Notes: generated by a model from the letters alone, not told the origin. A stretch of DNA of 48,776 nucleotides from Parachlamydiales bacterium (GCA_023265455.1 JAHFTQ010000015.1:1-48776), one strand, 5' to 3'. Shown: positions 28,610 to 36,440, counted from the first letter of the stretch. Made by a program: numbers and translations.

Positions 28610-29676
28610 TGTTCATTAAGAAACTCTACCTCCGGCATTTCCGCAACTATCAAGAAACCTCTCTTGAGCTTTCACCCGAAATCAACCTCATCCGCGGAAG
28701 CAATGCTCAGGGAAAAACCAACCTCTTAGAAGCTCTTTATCTCCTAGGAACAGGACGCTCCTTTCGAACTCCCCACCTCAAAGAACTCATTCAGAAAGAT
28801 GCCTCGTTTTTTTTCCTTGAAGCTGAATTTTTAAAAGACGGGATTCTTCAACACTTACGCCTCTCATTTGACGGGCAACAAAAAAAACTCGACTATAACA
28901 ACACTAGCTACGCCCATTTTACCAATCTCTTAGGCCTTCTTCCCATTGTTCTTTTAGCTCCTGAAGACGTCTTACTCATTACCGGCGCTCCTGCCGACCG
29001 CCGCCGCTTTCTCGATCTTCATCTCGCTCAAAGCGATCCCCTTTACGTCCATCACCTCGCGCGCTATCATCGCGCTCTTAAACAACGCAATTTTCTCCTA
29101 CGCAAAAAAACCGAAGCCACTCTAGAGACCTGGGAGACCCTCATGGTCACCTCCGCCTCTTACCTCCGCAAAAAACGGCAAGAGGCCCTCGCTTCTCTCT
29201 CTCCCCTCTTGAAAACCTTCATGCAAGAGCTCTCCCAAGAAAAAGACACCCTTGAAATCCGTTACCTTCCTTCCTATACCGAAAACTATCAACCCTACCG
29301 CGCTAAAGAACTCTTTCTAGGCGCTACCCTCATCGGGCCCCACCGCGACGACCTTGCCATCCTCATCAATGAACAAGAAGCCCGCTCCTTTGCTAGCCAA
29401 GGACAGCTCCGCTCTGCCATTGCTGCTCTCCGACTTGCCCAGTGGAAACACCTTCAAGAGCTCCACCTGGCCCCTCCCCTCTTTTGTATCGACGACTTCG
29501 GCATCCACCTAGATGCCCAAAGGCGCGAGCTGCTGCTTAGCAAACTCACCTCATTTGGCCAAGTGTTCCTCACCTCGCCGACATATTTTGAAAATCCCAA
29601 CCACCCCACCCTCGATATTGAAAATGGAAAGGTAAGGCCCTATTTACACATACCGGGAAGCGTATTGGTCGATTAA
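28609..29676 (+). CDS. recF: DNA repair and recombination ATPase RecF
   Basis: A 355-residue SMC-like ATPase that binds gapped DNA and helps load RecA. Residues 1-50 contain KLYLRHFRNYQETSLELSP and the Walker A motif RGSNAQGKTNLLEALYLLG; GAPADRRRFLDL follows, then the signature ASQGQLRSAIAALRLAQW and a Walker B region CIDDFGIHLDAQRRELLL. The usual LLDDVxSELD is changed to CIDDFGIHLD, keeping the two acidic residues. It starts inside the dnaN stop codon. Its 3' end overlaps the convergent brnA gene by 33 bases, so the last 10 residues (about GKVRPYLHIPGSVLVD) may have been reshaped when that module arrived. Confidence 0.95.
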   Translation: MFIKKLYLRHFRNYQETSLELSPEINLIRGSNAQGKTNLLEALYLLGTGRSFRTPHLKELIQKDASFFFLEAEFLKDGILQHLRLSFDGQQKKLDYNNTSYAHFTNLLGLLPIVLLAPEDVLLITGAPADRRRFLDLHLAQSDPLYVHHLARYHRALKQRNFLLRKKTEATLETWETLMVTSASYLRKKRQEALASLSPLLKTFMQELSQEKDTLEIRYLPSYTENYQPYRAKELFLGATLIGPHRDDLAILINEQEARSFASQGQLRSAIAALRLAQWKHLQELHLAPPLFCIDDFGIHLDAQRRELLLSKLTSFGQVFLTSPTYFENPNHPTLDIENGKVRPYLHIPGSVLVD

Positions 29677-29877
29677 TGCTCTGATCATGGTTTGATAATG
29701 AGTGTGATATTTGGCAGCCTCATTTTTAAAAAAATCAATGCTTGATTTCGTTAAACATATCGTTATTTTTGCTGTCTCTTCCCTTAAAACCAAATCTTTA
29801 GGTTTAGGCAAAAAATCATCGACCACTTTAATTTTTCCGATGGGTTCATCAGTATATTTAACTTTGCGCTTTTTCAT
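29644..29877 (-). CDS. brnA: BrnA-type antitoxin
   Basis: A 77-residue probable antitoxin that would neutralise the upstream BrnT and repress the operon through a ribbon-helix-helix fold. The first half is basic and flexible (MKKRKVKYTDEP), and the second half (KITICLTKSSIDFFKNEAAK, YQTMIRALIDQYAS) is the RHH-like part typical of BrnA/CopG proteins. It overlaps brnT by 20 bases (29858-29877), the standard toxin-first order of this system, and runs into the recF 3' end on the other strand. The assignment rests on family pattern plus partner. Confidence 0.85.
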   Translation of the reverse strand: MKKRKVKYTDEPIGKIKVVDDFLPKPKDLVLREETAKITICLTKSSIDFFKNEAAKYHTHYQTMIRALIDQYASRYV

Positions 29878-30139
29878 AAATTTTCCTCCCTTTTCTCCAA
29901 TAGCCTGCTCCGAAAATGCGAATTATTTGTTCTTTATAAATAAAACGTACCGTCATAATTTCTTCGTCAACTTTGCCAAAACAATAATAGCGTTTCTCAG
30001 TTCTTGAATGTTCAATATCTTCCGCAATAATACGGTGAGGGTCCAAAAATGCCTTTTGAGCCTCAAAAAATGAGATCCCGTGTTTTGCAATATTTATGTC
30101 ATTTTTTCTATGATCCCACTCAAAGATTGACCTATACAT
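29858..30139 (-). CDS. brnT: BrnT-type toxin (ribonuclease)
   Basis: A 93-residue BrnT family protein; characterised members are RelE-fold ribonucleases that stop translation. Family marks are FEWDHRKNDINIAKHGISFF, then EAQKAFLDPHRI and the C-terminal RFIYKEQIIRIFGAGYWRKG, where the Arg residues and the R-x-A/G-A-G-type turn belong to the expected active region. The final segment is usually RIISARRA, so the altered GAGYWRKG may affect activity. AAGGG lies just before ATG. It is translationally linked to brnA. Function as an active toxin is inferred. Confidence 0.87.
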   Translation of the reverse strand: MYRSIFEWDHRKNDINIAKHGISFFEAQKAFLDPHRIIAEDIEHSRTEKRYYCFGKVDEEIMTVRFIYKEQIIRIFGAGYWRKGRKIYEKAQS

Positions 30140-30327
30140 ACCCTTATACTACAAAATATAAGCATTAGATACCATATATTTATACATACTAACTACCACC
30201 CCGAAATCTCATGTTATAACTATTTGATTTTCTGTGTGTTAAAACAACTAACATTCATTCCGGTGGTCTCCATGTTGACCAAATAGGATAGGAATTGATA
30301 ATCTCCTAGGATAGAAGTAGATAGAAA

Positions 30328-30519
30328 ATGGCTGCTCAAGTAAAAATCTCAGAGCGATCAAAGAAGATTATCCAGGAAATCGCTGACGAAACAGGTGAAA
30401 GCCCAATTGCAGTTTTAGAACATGCCATACTGGCCTATCACCGTGAGTGGCGCATGCAAAAATTAAGACAAAACAAACAAGCCTGGAAAGAAGAGCTCAA
30501 AGAGCGAGGGGCTTTGTAA
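30328..30519 (+). CDS. small antitoxin-like (ribbon-helix-helix) protein without a partner
   Basis: A 63-residue protein starting MAAQVKISERSKKIIQEIAD, then ETGESPIAVLEHAILAYHRE and a charged tail. The pattern (short strand, two helices, then a variable C-terminus) is that of RHH antitoxins whose tail binds a PemK/MazF-type toxin. No toxin gene follows: the next gene is convergent and overlaps its 3' end by 23 bases. It may be the relic of a second toxin-antitoxin pair or a decoy antitoxin. The ribosome-binding site (AGATAG) is weak. Confidence 0.65.
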   Translation: MAAQVKISERSKKIIQEIADETGESPIAVLEHAILAYHREWRMQKLRQNKQAWKEELKERGAL

Positions 30520-30871
30520 GAGCTGAACCTAAAGAACGCAGAAGTATTTCTAACGATGTAAATGATCGTCCCATGAGTGACGGGTCGTCGTCATAAAATA
30601 GCCAATGGTCATTCCAGTGTACGACGGTCTTTTCACGCACTTGTTGATCCGTACCGAGATACGTCAGCGTGTAGCAATTCATACGCCCTTTCTTGGCTCT
30701 GACTAAGATCTCTTCTAAACAACTGGCAAAGTGGTCTTTGCGAAAAAGATAGCTCCCTAGGGGAGCAGTAAAAAGGAGCCTCTCAGCCTCTTCTCGATCG
30801 ACTGCGTGCCACGCTTTTTTTAAAAGTTGCTCGCTTTTCGCATCTTCAAGACGTTGACTTTTTTCGACCAT
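30497..30871 (-). CDS. SH2-like domain protein
   Basis: A 124-residue protein whose whole length fits an SH2 fold. Trp21 and AVDREEAERLL (23-33) match the first helix (W..G.I.R.EAE.LL); GSYLFRKD (39-46) matches the central strand FLVR, and Arg44 is the phosphotyrosine-binding Arg position. CYTLTYL (66-72) matches the next strand, and TVVHWNDHWLFY with SFTSLEILLRSL (82-93, 103-114) gives the following strands and final helix. AGAGGGG precedes ATG. It is downstream of proC by 38 bases on the same strand and probably co-transcribed. SH2 domains are rare in bacteria outside Legionella effectors; a role in host phosphotyrosine signalling is inferred, and no secretion signal is visible. Confidence 0.72.
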   Translation of the reverse strand: MVEKSQRLEDAKSEQLLKKAWHAVDREEAERLLFTAPLGSYLFRKDHFASCLEEILVRAKKGRMNCYTLTYLGTDQQVREKTVVHWNDHWLFYDDDPSLMGRSFTSLEILLRSLGSALTKPLAL

Positions 30872-30909
30872 GGCACCCCTCTTACCCTAGTCTACTTAAA
30901 ATATTTTAT

Positions 30910-31677
30910 TTACAAAAGTGGTTTTTTCAGAAAGGCGGCCTGGAAGACATTCATGAGAATGCCTCGGACTCCACTCTCTTCTAGCACCTTCAGACCCGCA
31001 ATGGTGGTTCCGCCTGGAGAGGCTACTTGCCATTTCAATTCACCGGGATGTTTTTGGGTGGTTTTTAAAAGCTCGACAGATCCTTCGAGGAGCTGCAGAA
31101 CAAGTGCGGAAGCGTCTTGATGATTAAATCCTAGGAAAACCCCACTATCAATCATCGCTTCAATGAGAACAAAGACAAAAGCCGGACCACAGCCCGCAAG
31201 GGCTGAAAGCGCCTCTAAGTGAGCTTCCGAAAGCCACTTCAGCAATCCTACCCCTTGAAATAGATCGTTGACTTGTTGTTGATAGGTGGCAGAAGCATCA
31301 GTCGCAAAACCGACAATCCCCTTCCCACAAAGAACAGGAAGATTAGGTAGAGCCCTGACAAGAATAGGTTGAGGAAAAAAGTGACGTAGCCTTTCAAGAG
31401 AGGTGCTTCCTAGGACACTGATCAGCAGATGTTTTGCAGAAAATAGTGTTGCTGTTTTTTTAGCAAAAGCCTCTAAGTCTTTAGGTTTAATGGCCAAGAC
31501 AACGACTTCAGCGTTTTTAATGGCTTCATCGATTTCACAAGAGACAGCTCCCAGCTCTTGAGCTAAGGCCGCACTCCTTTCAACATTTCGATCACAGAGC
31601 ATCAAAGAGCCCCGCTTAGAAAAGTGACGCGCTAGCGCACTTCCCATTACCCCGCATCCAATGATTGCCATCTTCAT
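30910..31677 (-). CDS. proC: pyrroline-5-carboxylate reductase
   Basis: A 255-residue NAD(P)H enzyme that makes proline from pyrroline-5-carboxylate. The Rossmann start KMAIIGCGVMGSALARHF, VVVLAIKPKDLEAF in the middle, ALPNLPVLCGKGIVGFA and the signature GCGPAFVFVLIEAMIDSGV followed by SPGGTTIAGLKVLEESGVRG are typical. It is about 15 residues shorter than E. coli ProC. Its ATG overlaps the stop of the upstream phosphatase gene by four bases (ATGA), and the SH2-like gene follows, so the three form an apparent operon. Confidence 0.95.
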   Translation of the reverse strand: MKMAIIGCGVMGSALARHFSKRGSLMLCDRNVERSAALAQELGAVSCEIDEAIKNAEVVVLAIKPKDLEAFAKKTATLFSAKHLLISVLGSTSLERLRHFFPQPILVRALPNLPVLCGKGIVGFATDASATYQQQVNDLFQGVGLLKWLSEAHLEALSALAGCGPAFVFVLIEAMIDSGVFLGFNHQDASALVLQLLEGSVELLKTTQKHPGELKWQVASPGGTTIAGLKVLEESGVRGILMNVFQAAFLKKPLL

Positions 31678-32288
31678 GAAATATCGATCCCTCTATGATT
31701 AACAATAGATAACCCCTGACGATCTTTTTTGGCGATAAAATAAGCTGTATTGGTAATCTTCACCCGAGGTTGTTCGATTTGCAAGATCGTTGAAAGAACC
31801 GTGCGCATGAGCATCCCATGGGTGACAACGAGAAGCGTTTGATTGGAATGTTTCTGCAGCATCTCCTCAAAAAAATTGTCGGCTCTTCCATACACTTCAT
31901 AATGGCTTTCAGCATCCGGCACACTTTTAAAGTGGAAATGCTGCTCTGGAGTTAAAGGAGGCAGTCCTGCAAGTATTTGATCTTTACGACGATGGCACTC
32001 TTCAATGGTTAGTCCTTCCCAAAGTCCATAGGAAGCCTCTTGAAGCCCTGGGTGTAGCTGAATCGGGTGGCCATGCGGTTCGTTGACAATCCGCGCAGTT
32101 TCATGAGCGCGTTGGAGAGGAGAAGAATAGACAGCATGAAAAGAGACCGCTTTCAGCTCTTTCCCTAGTTGCTGAGCCTCAATGATTCCCGTTTCATTCA
32201 AGGGGATATCACTCCGTCCCTGAACACGACGTCCAAGATTCCAATCGGTTTGCCCGTGACGAACTAAATACAAGAGACATTGATCCAT
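31674..32288 (-). CDS. histidine phosphatase / phosphoglycerate mutase-like protein
   Basis: A 204-residue member of the histidine phosphatase superfamily. The phosphohistidine motif LVRHGQTDWNLGRRVQGRSD begins at residue 8 (RHG at 10-12), YSSPLQRAHETARIV follows, and VTHGMLMRTVL near 155 supplies the second catalytic His. Members include GpmB-like mutases, CobC and broad-specificity phosphatases; the substrate cannot be named from sequence. It starts the proC operon. The region just upstream is filled by nested palindromes, so its promoter probably lies inside or beyond them. Confidence 0.9.
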   Translation of the reverse strand: MDQCLLYLVRHGQTDWNLGRRVQGRSDIPLNETGIIEAQQLGKELKAVSFHAVYSSPLQRAHETARIVNEPHGHPIQLHPGLQEASYGLWEGLTIEECHRRKDQILAGLPPLTPEQHFHFKSVPDAESHYEVYGRADNFFEEMLQKHSNQTLLVVTHGMLMRTVLSTILQIEQPRVKITNTAYFIAKKDRQGLSIVNHRGIDIS

Positions 32289-32301
32289 GAGAGTATTATA
32301 A

Positions 32302-32625
32302 GAACCTATCTCATTATTCTAAACATGGGATTTTTGAAGGATTTTTTCGTTCTTTCCAAAGCCGCTTCGCAGGATATACTTGAACAAGTAATACCAAGTC
32401 CAGGAAATAAATGCATATTTTAGCTGCGTGAAAGCTGCCGAAATTCCACGATCGTAAGTGGGTTAGTATTAAGCAATACAAACCCACTTACGATCGTGAA
32501 ATTGCGGCGCTTTGACGCGCTAAAATGTGCATTTATTTTCTGGACTTGGTATAAGCCAAGAAGCGGCTTTGGAAAGAACGGAAAAAGACTCGAAAAGCCC
32601 ATGTTTAGAATAATGAGATAGGTTC
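32302..32625. repeat. outer palindromic element, interrupted by a second palindrome
   Basis: The left arm 32302-32368 (begins GAACCTATCTCATTATTC) and the right arm 32560-32625 are near-exact reverse complements of about 66 bases; both hold the same GAAGCGGCTTTGGAAAGAAC segment read from the inner end. Mismatches cluster in the middle of the arms. An unrelated palindrome (32391-32552) occupies the space between them, with 22 and 7 spare bases. The gap 32289-32683 holds no gene; it is made of these elements. Confidence 0.92.
32391..32552. mobile_element. palindromic element, family P1, copy 1
   Basis: A 162-base imperfect palindrome with ends ATACCAAGTCCAGG and CTGGACTTGGTAT and a 4-base centre (AAGC) between GTATT and AATAC. 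The left arm is type A (contains TTTAGCTGCGTGAAAGCTGCC) and the right arm, read inward, is type B (TTTAGCGCGTCAAAGCGCCG). No transposase is encoded. A second copy lies at 42590-42752 in the opposite orientation. It looks like a MITE or hairpin element; flanking target duplications are not clear. Confidence 0.9.
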
Positions 32626-32641
32626 AACGGACAAAGAAAAG

Positions 32642-32666
32642 TCGAGCAAGCGTTACGCTTGCTCGA
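32642..32666 (-). terminator. intrinsic terminator of the 32-residue basic protein gene
   Basis: TCGAGCAAGCG and CGCTTGCTCGA form an 11-bp stem with a TTA loop. On the minus strand it is followed by the T-rich CTTTTCTTTG and lies 18 bases beyond the stop codon. Confidence 0.8.
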
Positions 32667-32683
32667 TTGAGAAAACTACCGTC

Positions 32684-32782
32684 TTATCGACGAGAAGCTT
32701 TTTTAGAACGTCTAGCGCGAGCACCTTTTTTAGCTTTGCGAGCTGTTGATTTGCGAGCGCTTTTTCTTGATTTCTTAGCCAT
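32684..32782 (-). CDS. 32-residue histone-like basic protein (HctB-like)
   Basis: This very short gene encodes MAKKSRKSARKSTARK followed by AKKGARARRSKKASRR: almost only Lys, Arg, Ala and Ser. AAGGAG sits 6 bases before ATG, and a strong terminator follows, so it is a real transcription unit despite its size. The composition is that of chlamydial HctB, which compacts DNA in elementary bodies through Lys/Ala repeats, but the usual length is above 100 residues. The neighbours rsmI and holA correspond to genes that I recall next to hctB in C. trachomatis (CT046-CT048), which supports the link. DNA binding is inferred from charge and context. Confidence 0.8.
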   Translation of the reverse strand: MAKKSRKSARKSTARKAKKGARARRSKKASRR

Positions 32783-32977
32783 AATTAACTCCTTGTTGGC
32801 CTGTAGGCTTACGTTTATATTATCCTGGCCGGATCATATAAACACCTTTTTAATCCCTACAATTCTTAATATATAAAATAATTATTTTATTTGCAAACAT
32901 TTTTATATACATTAATAGTTTTTAAAAATAATATTTCTCAAATTCCTCTATGGAGATTTAATAAATTAATTTTAAAA

Positions 32978-34345
32978 TTAATTTTGTTTTTTAAAGTTAA
33001 TACAGGCCTCTTCTAAGCGAATCAACTTAAATTTCTGAGCTAATACCAAGATTTTATCACAATTATTTTCTATTTTTCCAATTAACATATCAATACAAGT
33101 GCTTTTAATATCTTCAAGCGCATATTTATCGGCTATCTCAAGAAATCTTTTTAGACAACTTAACAACTCAATTTCATCCGTATAGAGTTTAGGTAGTTCT
33201 AGAGAGGCATTTACCTTAAAAGCTAAATTGCAATGATCTTGAAGCTCCTTTAGCTCATATTGGCAAGCCAAAAGAAGATAACTTTCAATACGTTCGAATT
33301 TTGGGGACTGTTTATCCTCTTCTATCAAGCGGGTTTCGCATCCTGTCCGGACAGTTTGAAGTTCGTATTCCTTAGCCAGATCAAGGAGCTCTTTGATCTC
33401 GATCAAAGAATCTTCAATGCTTACTTTTTTTATAATCTGAGCACTACAGACTTCTTCTAACCCATCAATCTCATGAGCACGAGCTAATTTAATAAAAGCT
33501 TCTAGACTATTTAAATTGACTTCGTCTTTTATATTTTGCACGAGCGCAGATTCGAAATCTTTCATTTCACACTTCCGTGCATATTTGATAAATTGCATGA
33601 AGTTTTTTTCATTAACCGTCTCGCACATGCACTGGGAACATTTTTGATAGAGATGCTCTAAATAGTAAAAATGAGAGAGTGTCATGAGCTCACAAACAGT
33701 ATCCGCTGACTGAGCTTGCAGGGGTATGTCTCCTAGATACATATAGTCAATTAGCAATTCAACGCTGGATTCTTGCATCGGCTCGAAAAACATCACATGT
33801 TCTTCTGTTGTTTTAAAGCCACCCTCGAATAGCCTCTCAAAAAAGGAAGATTTCGATGCCAATAGAAGTTTATGGACTGGGAAGGTCTTATCTTTGAGTC
33901 TTAGATGATAATCGATCAAAAACCCTTTTTTTCGGGCTTGTTGGAGATAATTGAGTGAATCGCTAAAGATGGGATTGTCTTTGTTCCGAGACACAACCAT
34001 CACATTCGGTCTTGACATCGCATCTACCTGTTTAATTTCAATCCCATAGCATCGGTAAAGGGCTTGGGCTACGAAAATAAGATGCGGTGTTGGAAGATAC
34101 TGCTTATATTTTGTTAAATCAATTCTGTGAGCTGCCTCATTGGCTGAAAGGGTTTCTTTGACCTCTTTAACCACCTTTTCAATAAATAATCGATAGTCAT
34201 CGGTCCAGAATTCAAGATTAGAAGAAATTTTAAGATCATCCAGGCCCACTTTAAGATAAGCAAAATATAGAGATTTGCTTAAGTTAAACGGTTGTTTTAA
34301 GTCTAAATACTTTAATTTTGGATCAAAATTCACTAGATTTGCCAT
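32978..34345 (-). CDS. BTB/POZ domain protein, probable host-directed effector
   Basis: A 455-residue protein. ATG 34345 is chosen over an upstream in-frame ATG at 34369 because GGGAG lies 7 bases before it. Residues about 141-242 are a BTB domain: DYHLRLKDKTFPVHKLLLAS, KSSFFERLFEGGFKTTEE, then SVELLIDYMYLGDIPL. The rest, to the end, is a series of helical units of about 45 residues ('LEAFIKLARAHEIDGLEEVC', 'IKELLDLAKEYELQTVRTGC', 'ESYLLLACQYELKELQDHC'), reminiscent of BACK-like repeats. Eukaryotic BTB proteins are adaptors for cullin-3 ligases, so a host role is inferred. It lies between the HctB-like gene and rsmI, a place where it is likely to be a later insertion. Confidence 0.87.
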   Translation of the reverse strand: MANLVNFDPKLKYLDLKQPFNLSKSLYFAYLKVGLDDLKISSNLEFWTDDYRLFIEKVVKEVKETLSANEAAHRIDLTKYKQYLPTPHLIFVAQALYRCYGIEIKQVDAMSRPNVMVVSRNKDNPIFSDSLNYLQQARKKGFLIDYHLRLKDKTFPVHKLLLASKSSFFERLFEGGFKTTEEHVMFFEPMQESSVELLIDYMYLGDIPLQAQSADTVCELMTLSHFYYLEHLYQKCSQCMCETVNEKNFMQFIKYARKCEMKDFESALVQNIKDEVNLNSLEAFIKLARAHEIDGLEEVCSAQIIKKVSIEDSLIEIKELLDLAKEYELQTVRTGCETRLIEEDKQSPKFERIESYLLLACQYELKELQDHCNLAFKVNASLELPKLYTDEIELLSCLKRFLEIADKYALEDIKSTCIDMLIGKIENNCDKILVLAQKFKLIRLEEACINFKKQN

Positions 34346-34405
34346 AAAAGCTCCCTTTTTAGGGTACATTTTAAACTAAAACAATGGTTTTTTGACAGCT
34401 AATTC

Positions 34406-35050
34406 TTAAGTTTTTTGAATAACAAAGACCGCTCGGGGCTTGCCCGAGGGAGGCGGATAATTTTTCCATTCGGTAATGGTATGGGTTTCAACGCGCTGTT
34501 CAGGCGACATCAGCTCTAATGCAAGAGAGAGCTGGTCTTTAGGTTGCAGGATCTTTAAGAGGAGCTGGAAGAGTTTTTCAGTCCGGTAAGGTGTTTCAAT
34601 GAAAAGATGCGACATGCCAGAAGCCAGACTTCGTATTTTAGAGATAAGATCTTTTTCTTCTCGGGGAAAATATCCATGAAACGTCAATGCCTGGCCAGTT
34701 AATCCTGAAAGTTGCAACGCTAACGTTATGGAACAAGGCCCCGGCACAGCTTCGATGATAACGCCTTGGCGGCGAGCTATCGCAACAAGTGAAGAGCCCG
34801 GATCGGCAAGACAAGGAAGGCCCGCGTCGCTGATCAGTCCCACGGTATCATGAGGGATCTTCAAAAGATCGGCAGGACGAGTGGTGTGCTCACTTAAGAT
34901 ATAAACCGGAACTTGAGGAATTGAAAACTTCTTAAGATAGGTCCAGCCTCCCTTATCGCTTTCAGCAATGAGCGCATCAATCTGAGGAGGTGTGTAGCTC
35001 CACTGAGAAGCCTCATGCAAAAGATTGGGGAGAAGGTAGAGCTTTTTCAT
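34406..35050 (-). CDS. rsmI: 16S rRNA 2'-O-methyltransferase-like (RsmI/YraL family)
   Basis: A 214-residue member of the tetrapyrrole-methylase fold that in RsmI methylates C1402 of 16S rRNA with SAM. VGLISDAGLPCLADPGSSLV and VPGPCSITLALQLSGL are the family signature. It is shorter than E. coli RsmI (286) and begins LYLLPNLLHE instead of LYxVxTPIGNLxD, as in a chlamydial variant group, so the substrate could differ. It overlaps the holA stop by four bases and forms an operon with it. Confidence 0.85.
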   Translation of the reverse strand: MKKLYLLPNLLHEASQWSYTPPQIDALIAESDKGGWTYLKKFSIPQVPVYILSEHTTRPADLLKIPHDTVGLISDAGLPCLADPGSSLVAIARRQGVIIEAVPGPCSITLALQLSGLTGQALTFHGYFPREEKDLISKIRSLASGMSHLFIETPYRTEKLFQLLLKILQPKDQLSLALELMSPEQRVETHTITEWKNYPPPSGKPRAVFVIQKT

Positions 35051-36057
35051 CGTTTATAGAGATGAGCTTGGAAAAAATCAAACAGGACAGCGATGTCAAT
35101 GGGAGAGCTCTTAGAGGCAAATTCCAGATCGTAAAGTGCGTTAAGCCCTCGCTGAAAAAAACGGGATTTGCGGGTCTTGGCAATGGGGATGAACTTATCG
35201 AGCTGAGCAGGACGAAGACTTGGAAAATGACGCTTGAGATCCGCAGTTTGATGTTCTAAGAGCTCAGCTAGGCGGCATCCCAGTTGCAGGTGATAACGGA
35301 GCTGTCCAATGAACGGAAAAAGAAATCCCAGATCCGAGAGTTTATCTCCTAGGGCAGTGGGGCGGTCCCAGATGATCTTTTCCGAGAGCTGCCAACCTGT
35401 GAAGAGATCGCGTGTTCCACAAATCGCTTGAGCGTCACTCAGTTCAATACGAGGTCTATCACCCACATAGCAGATGAGTTTAGAGAGCTCTTGATCGAGT
35501 GTCGCAGAATCAGGGCCTAAGTGTTGGAGAAGATAATGGACAACATCAGAATTGATGGTTTTTTTTTGCTGGCACGCCTCTTCAATGATCCACTCTTGCA
35601 GACGCTTCTCTTTTTCCCAGGGCTTTTCTTCACTTAAATCTAAGGCTACGACCTCTTTTTTTCCTTTGTGATAAAGCTCGGAGAGGGGCTTGAAACTAGA
35701 CGCTCCTAAGAGGAGATGAACTTTAGGAGGAAAATGGGCAAAAAGATCTCCGAGAGAGGAGATGTTTTTCACTTTGTCGGCCGCCTCATAGATGACGAGG
35801 GTCAGCCCTCCCCACAGGCTAGGGGTCAAGATCTCTTCTCGGAGTCGTTCAAGAGAGTCGTCAAGGCCGCTGAGACGGACGAGCCGAAGGTTGGGATCCT
35901 TTGTTTGCAAAAGCTTGGTGATTTTATCGAGATTTTTTCTCCGTTCATAGTCACAAGGAAAAACAAACATAAAAATGGGAGCTAAATGGTCGGGAAAGGC
36001 CCCTTTGAGATGTTTATCAAAAGCTGCTGTCGATGGAAATTTCAAGGCTCTCCCCAA
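35047..36057 (-). CDS. holA: DNA polymerase III delta subunit (clamp-loader)
   Basis: A 336-residue protein that opens the DnaN clamp during loading. The N-terminal half has a degenerate nucleotide-binding-like fold (FVFPCDYERRKNLDKITKLL, RLSGLDDSLERLREEI), then LIVYEAADKVKNIS-type sequence and C-terminal helices (LPFIGQLRYHL-type region, RPAQLDKFIPIA, GLNALYDLEFASKS). The order fits HolA, which is poorly conserved, so confidence comes from the overall pattern and from the adjacent rsmI, as in other chlamydiae. Its start overlaps the OsmC gene by 16 bases. Confidence 0.82.
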   Translation of the reverse strand: MGRALKFPSTAAFDKHLKGAFPDHLAPIFMFVFPCDYERRKNLDKITKLLQTKDPNLRLVRLSGLDDSLERLREEILTPSLWGGLTLVIYEAADKVKNISSLGDLFAHFPPKVHLLLGASSFKPLSELYHKGKKEVVALDLSEEKPWEKEKRLQEWIIEEACQQKKTINSDVVHYLLQHLGPDSATLDQELSKLICYVGDRPRIELSDAQAICGTRDLFTGWQLSEKIIWDRPTALGDKLSDLGFLFPFIGQLRYHLQLGCRLAELLEHQTADLKRHFPSLRPAQLDKFIPIAKTRKSRFFQRGLNALYDLEFASKSSPIDIAVLFDFFQAHLYKR

Positions 36058-36440
36058 TGAAAAAAGAATTCTTGTTTGACATCAGGATGAAGACTTTGAT
36101 GGACCGGGCAGTGACTTCCCGCTGTCTCGAGTTTTTGCTGGACATCGGGGTCAAAGCTGCGAGGGCAGTAGATGTGCATAACGATCCGGCCCATCCGGCG
36201 AGAAGGCGTCTTAGCCATCTCTTTATCAAGGGTGAGGCGTAGACCCGTCACATCAACTTTAAGTCGTTCTGCGGCAATTCCCATGAGAGTGAGGACACAC
36301 GATCCTAAAGCTGCAGCTAAAAGATCAGTCGGGGAAAACATCTTCTCCTGGCTGGCATCGGTGACAATTTCCTGCTGGCCGCCCTCATAGACACTATGAG
36401 TTCGCAGTGATCCTTCATAAACGATCTTAATTTGAGTCAT
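36042..36440 (-). CDS. OsmC/Ohr family peroxiredoxin-like protein
   Basis: A 132-residue protein of the OsmC fold, which reduces organic peroxides through two cysteines. The first is in SPTDLLAAALGSCVLTLMGI (helix start, Cys near 48) and the second in TAGSHCPVHQSL near 109. Length is normal. It is first in the likely operon osmC-holA-rsmI; its 3' end overlaps holA by 16 bases. It closely resembles the YhfA/OsmC subgroup, whose physiological substrate is unknown. Confidence 0.9.
   Translation of the reverse strand: MTQIKIVYEGSLRTHSVYEGGQQEIVTDASQEKMFSPTDLLAAALGSCVLTLMGIAAERLKVDVTGLRLTLDKEMAKTPSRRMGRIVMHIYCPRSFDPDVQQKLETAGSHCPVHQSLHPDVKQEFFFHWGEP

Noticed and set aside
32420..32602. 60-codon minus-strand frame within the nested palindromes
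   Set aside because: It is read from the arms of the P1 and outer palindromes and has no ribosome-binding site. The same P1 arm in copy 2 stops earlier, so this is not a gene.
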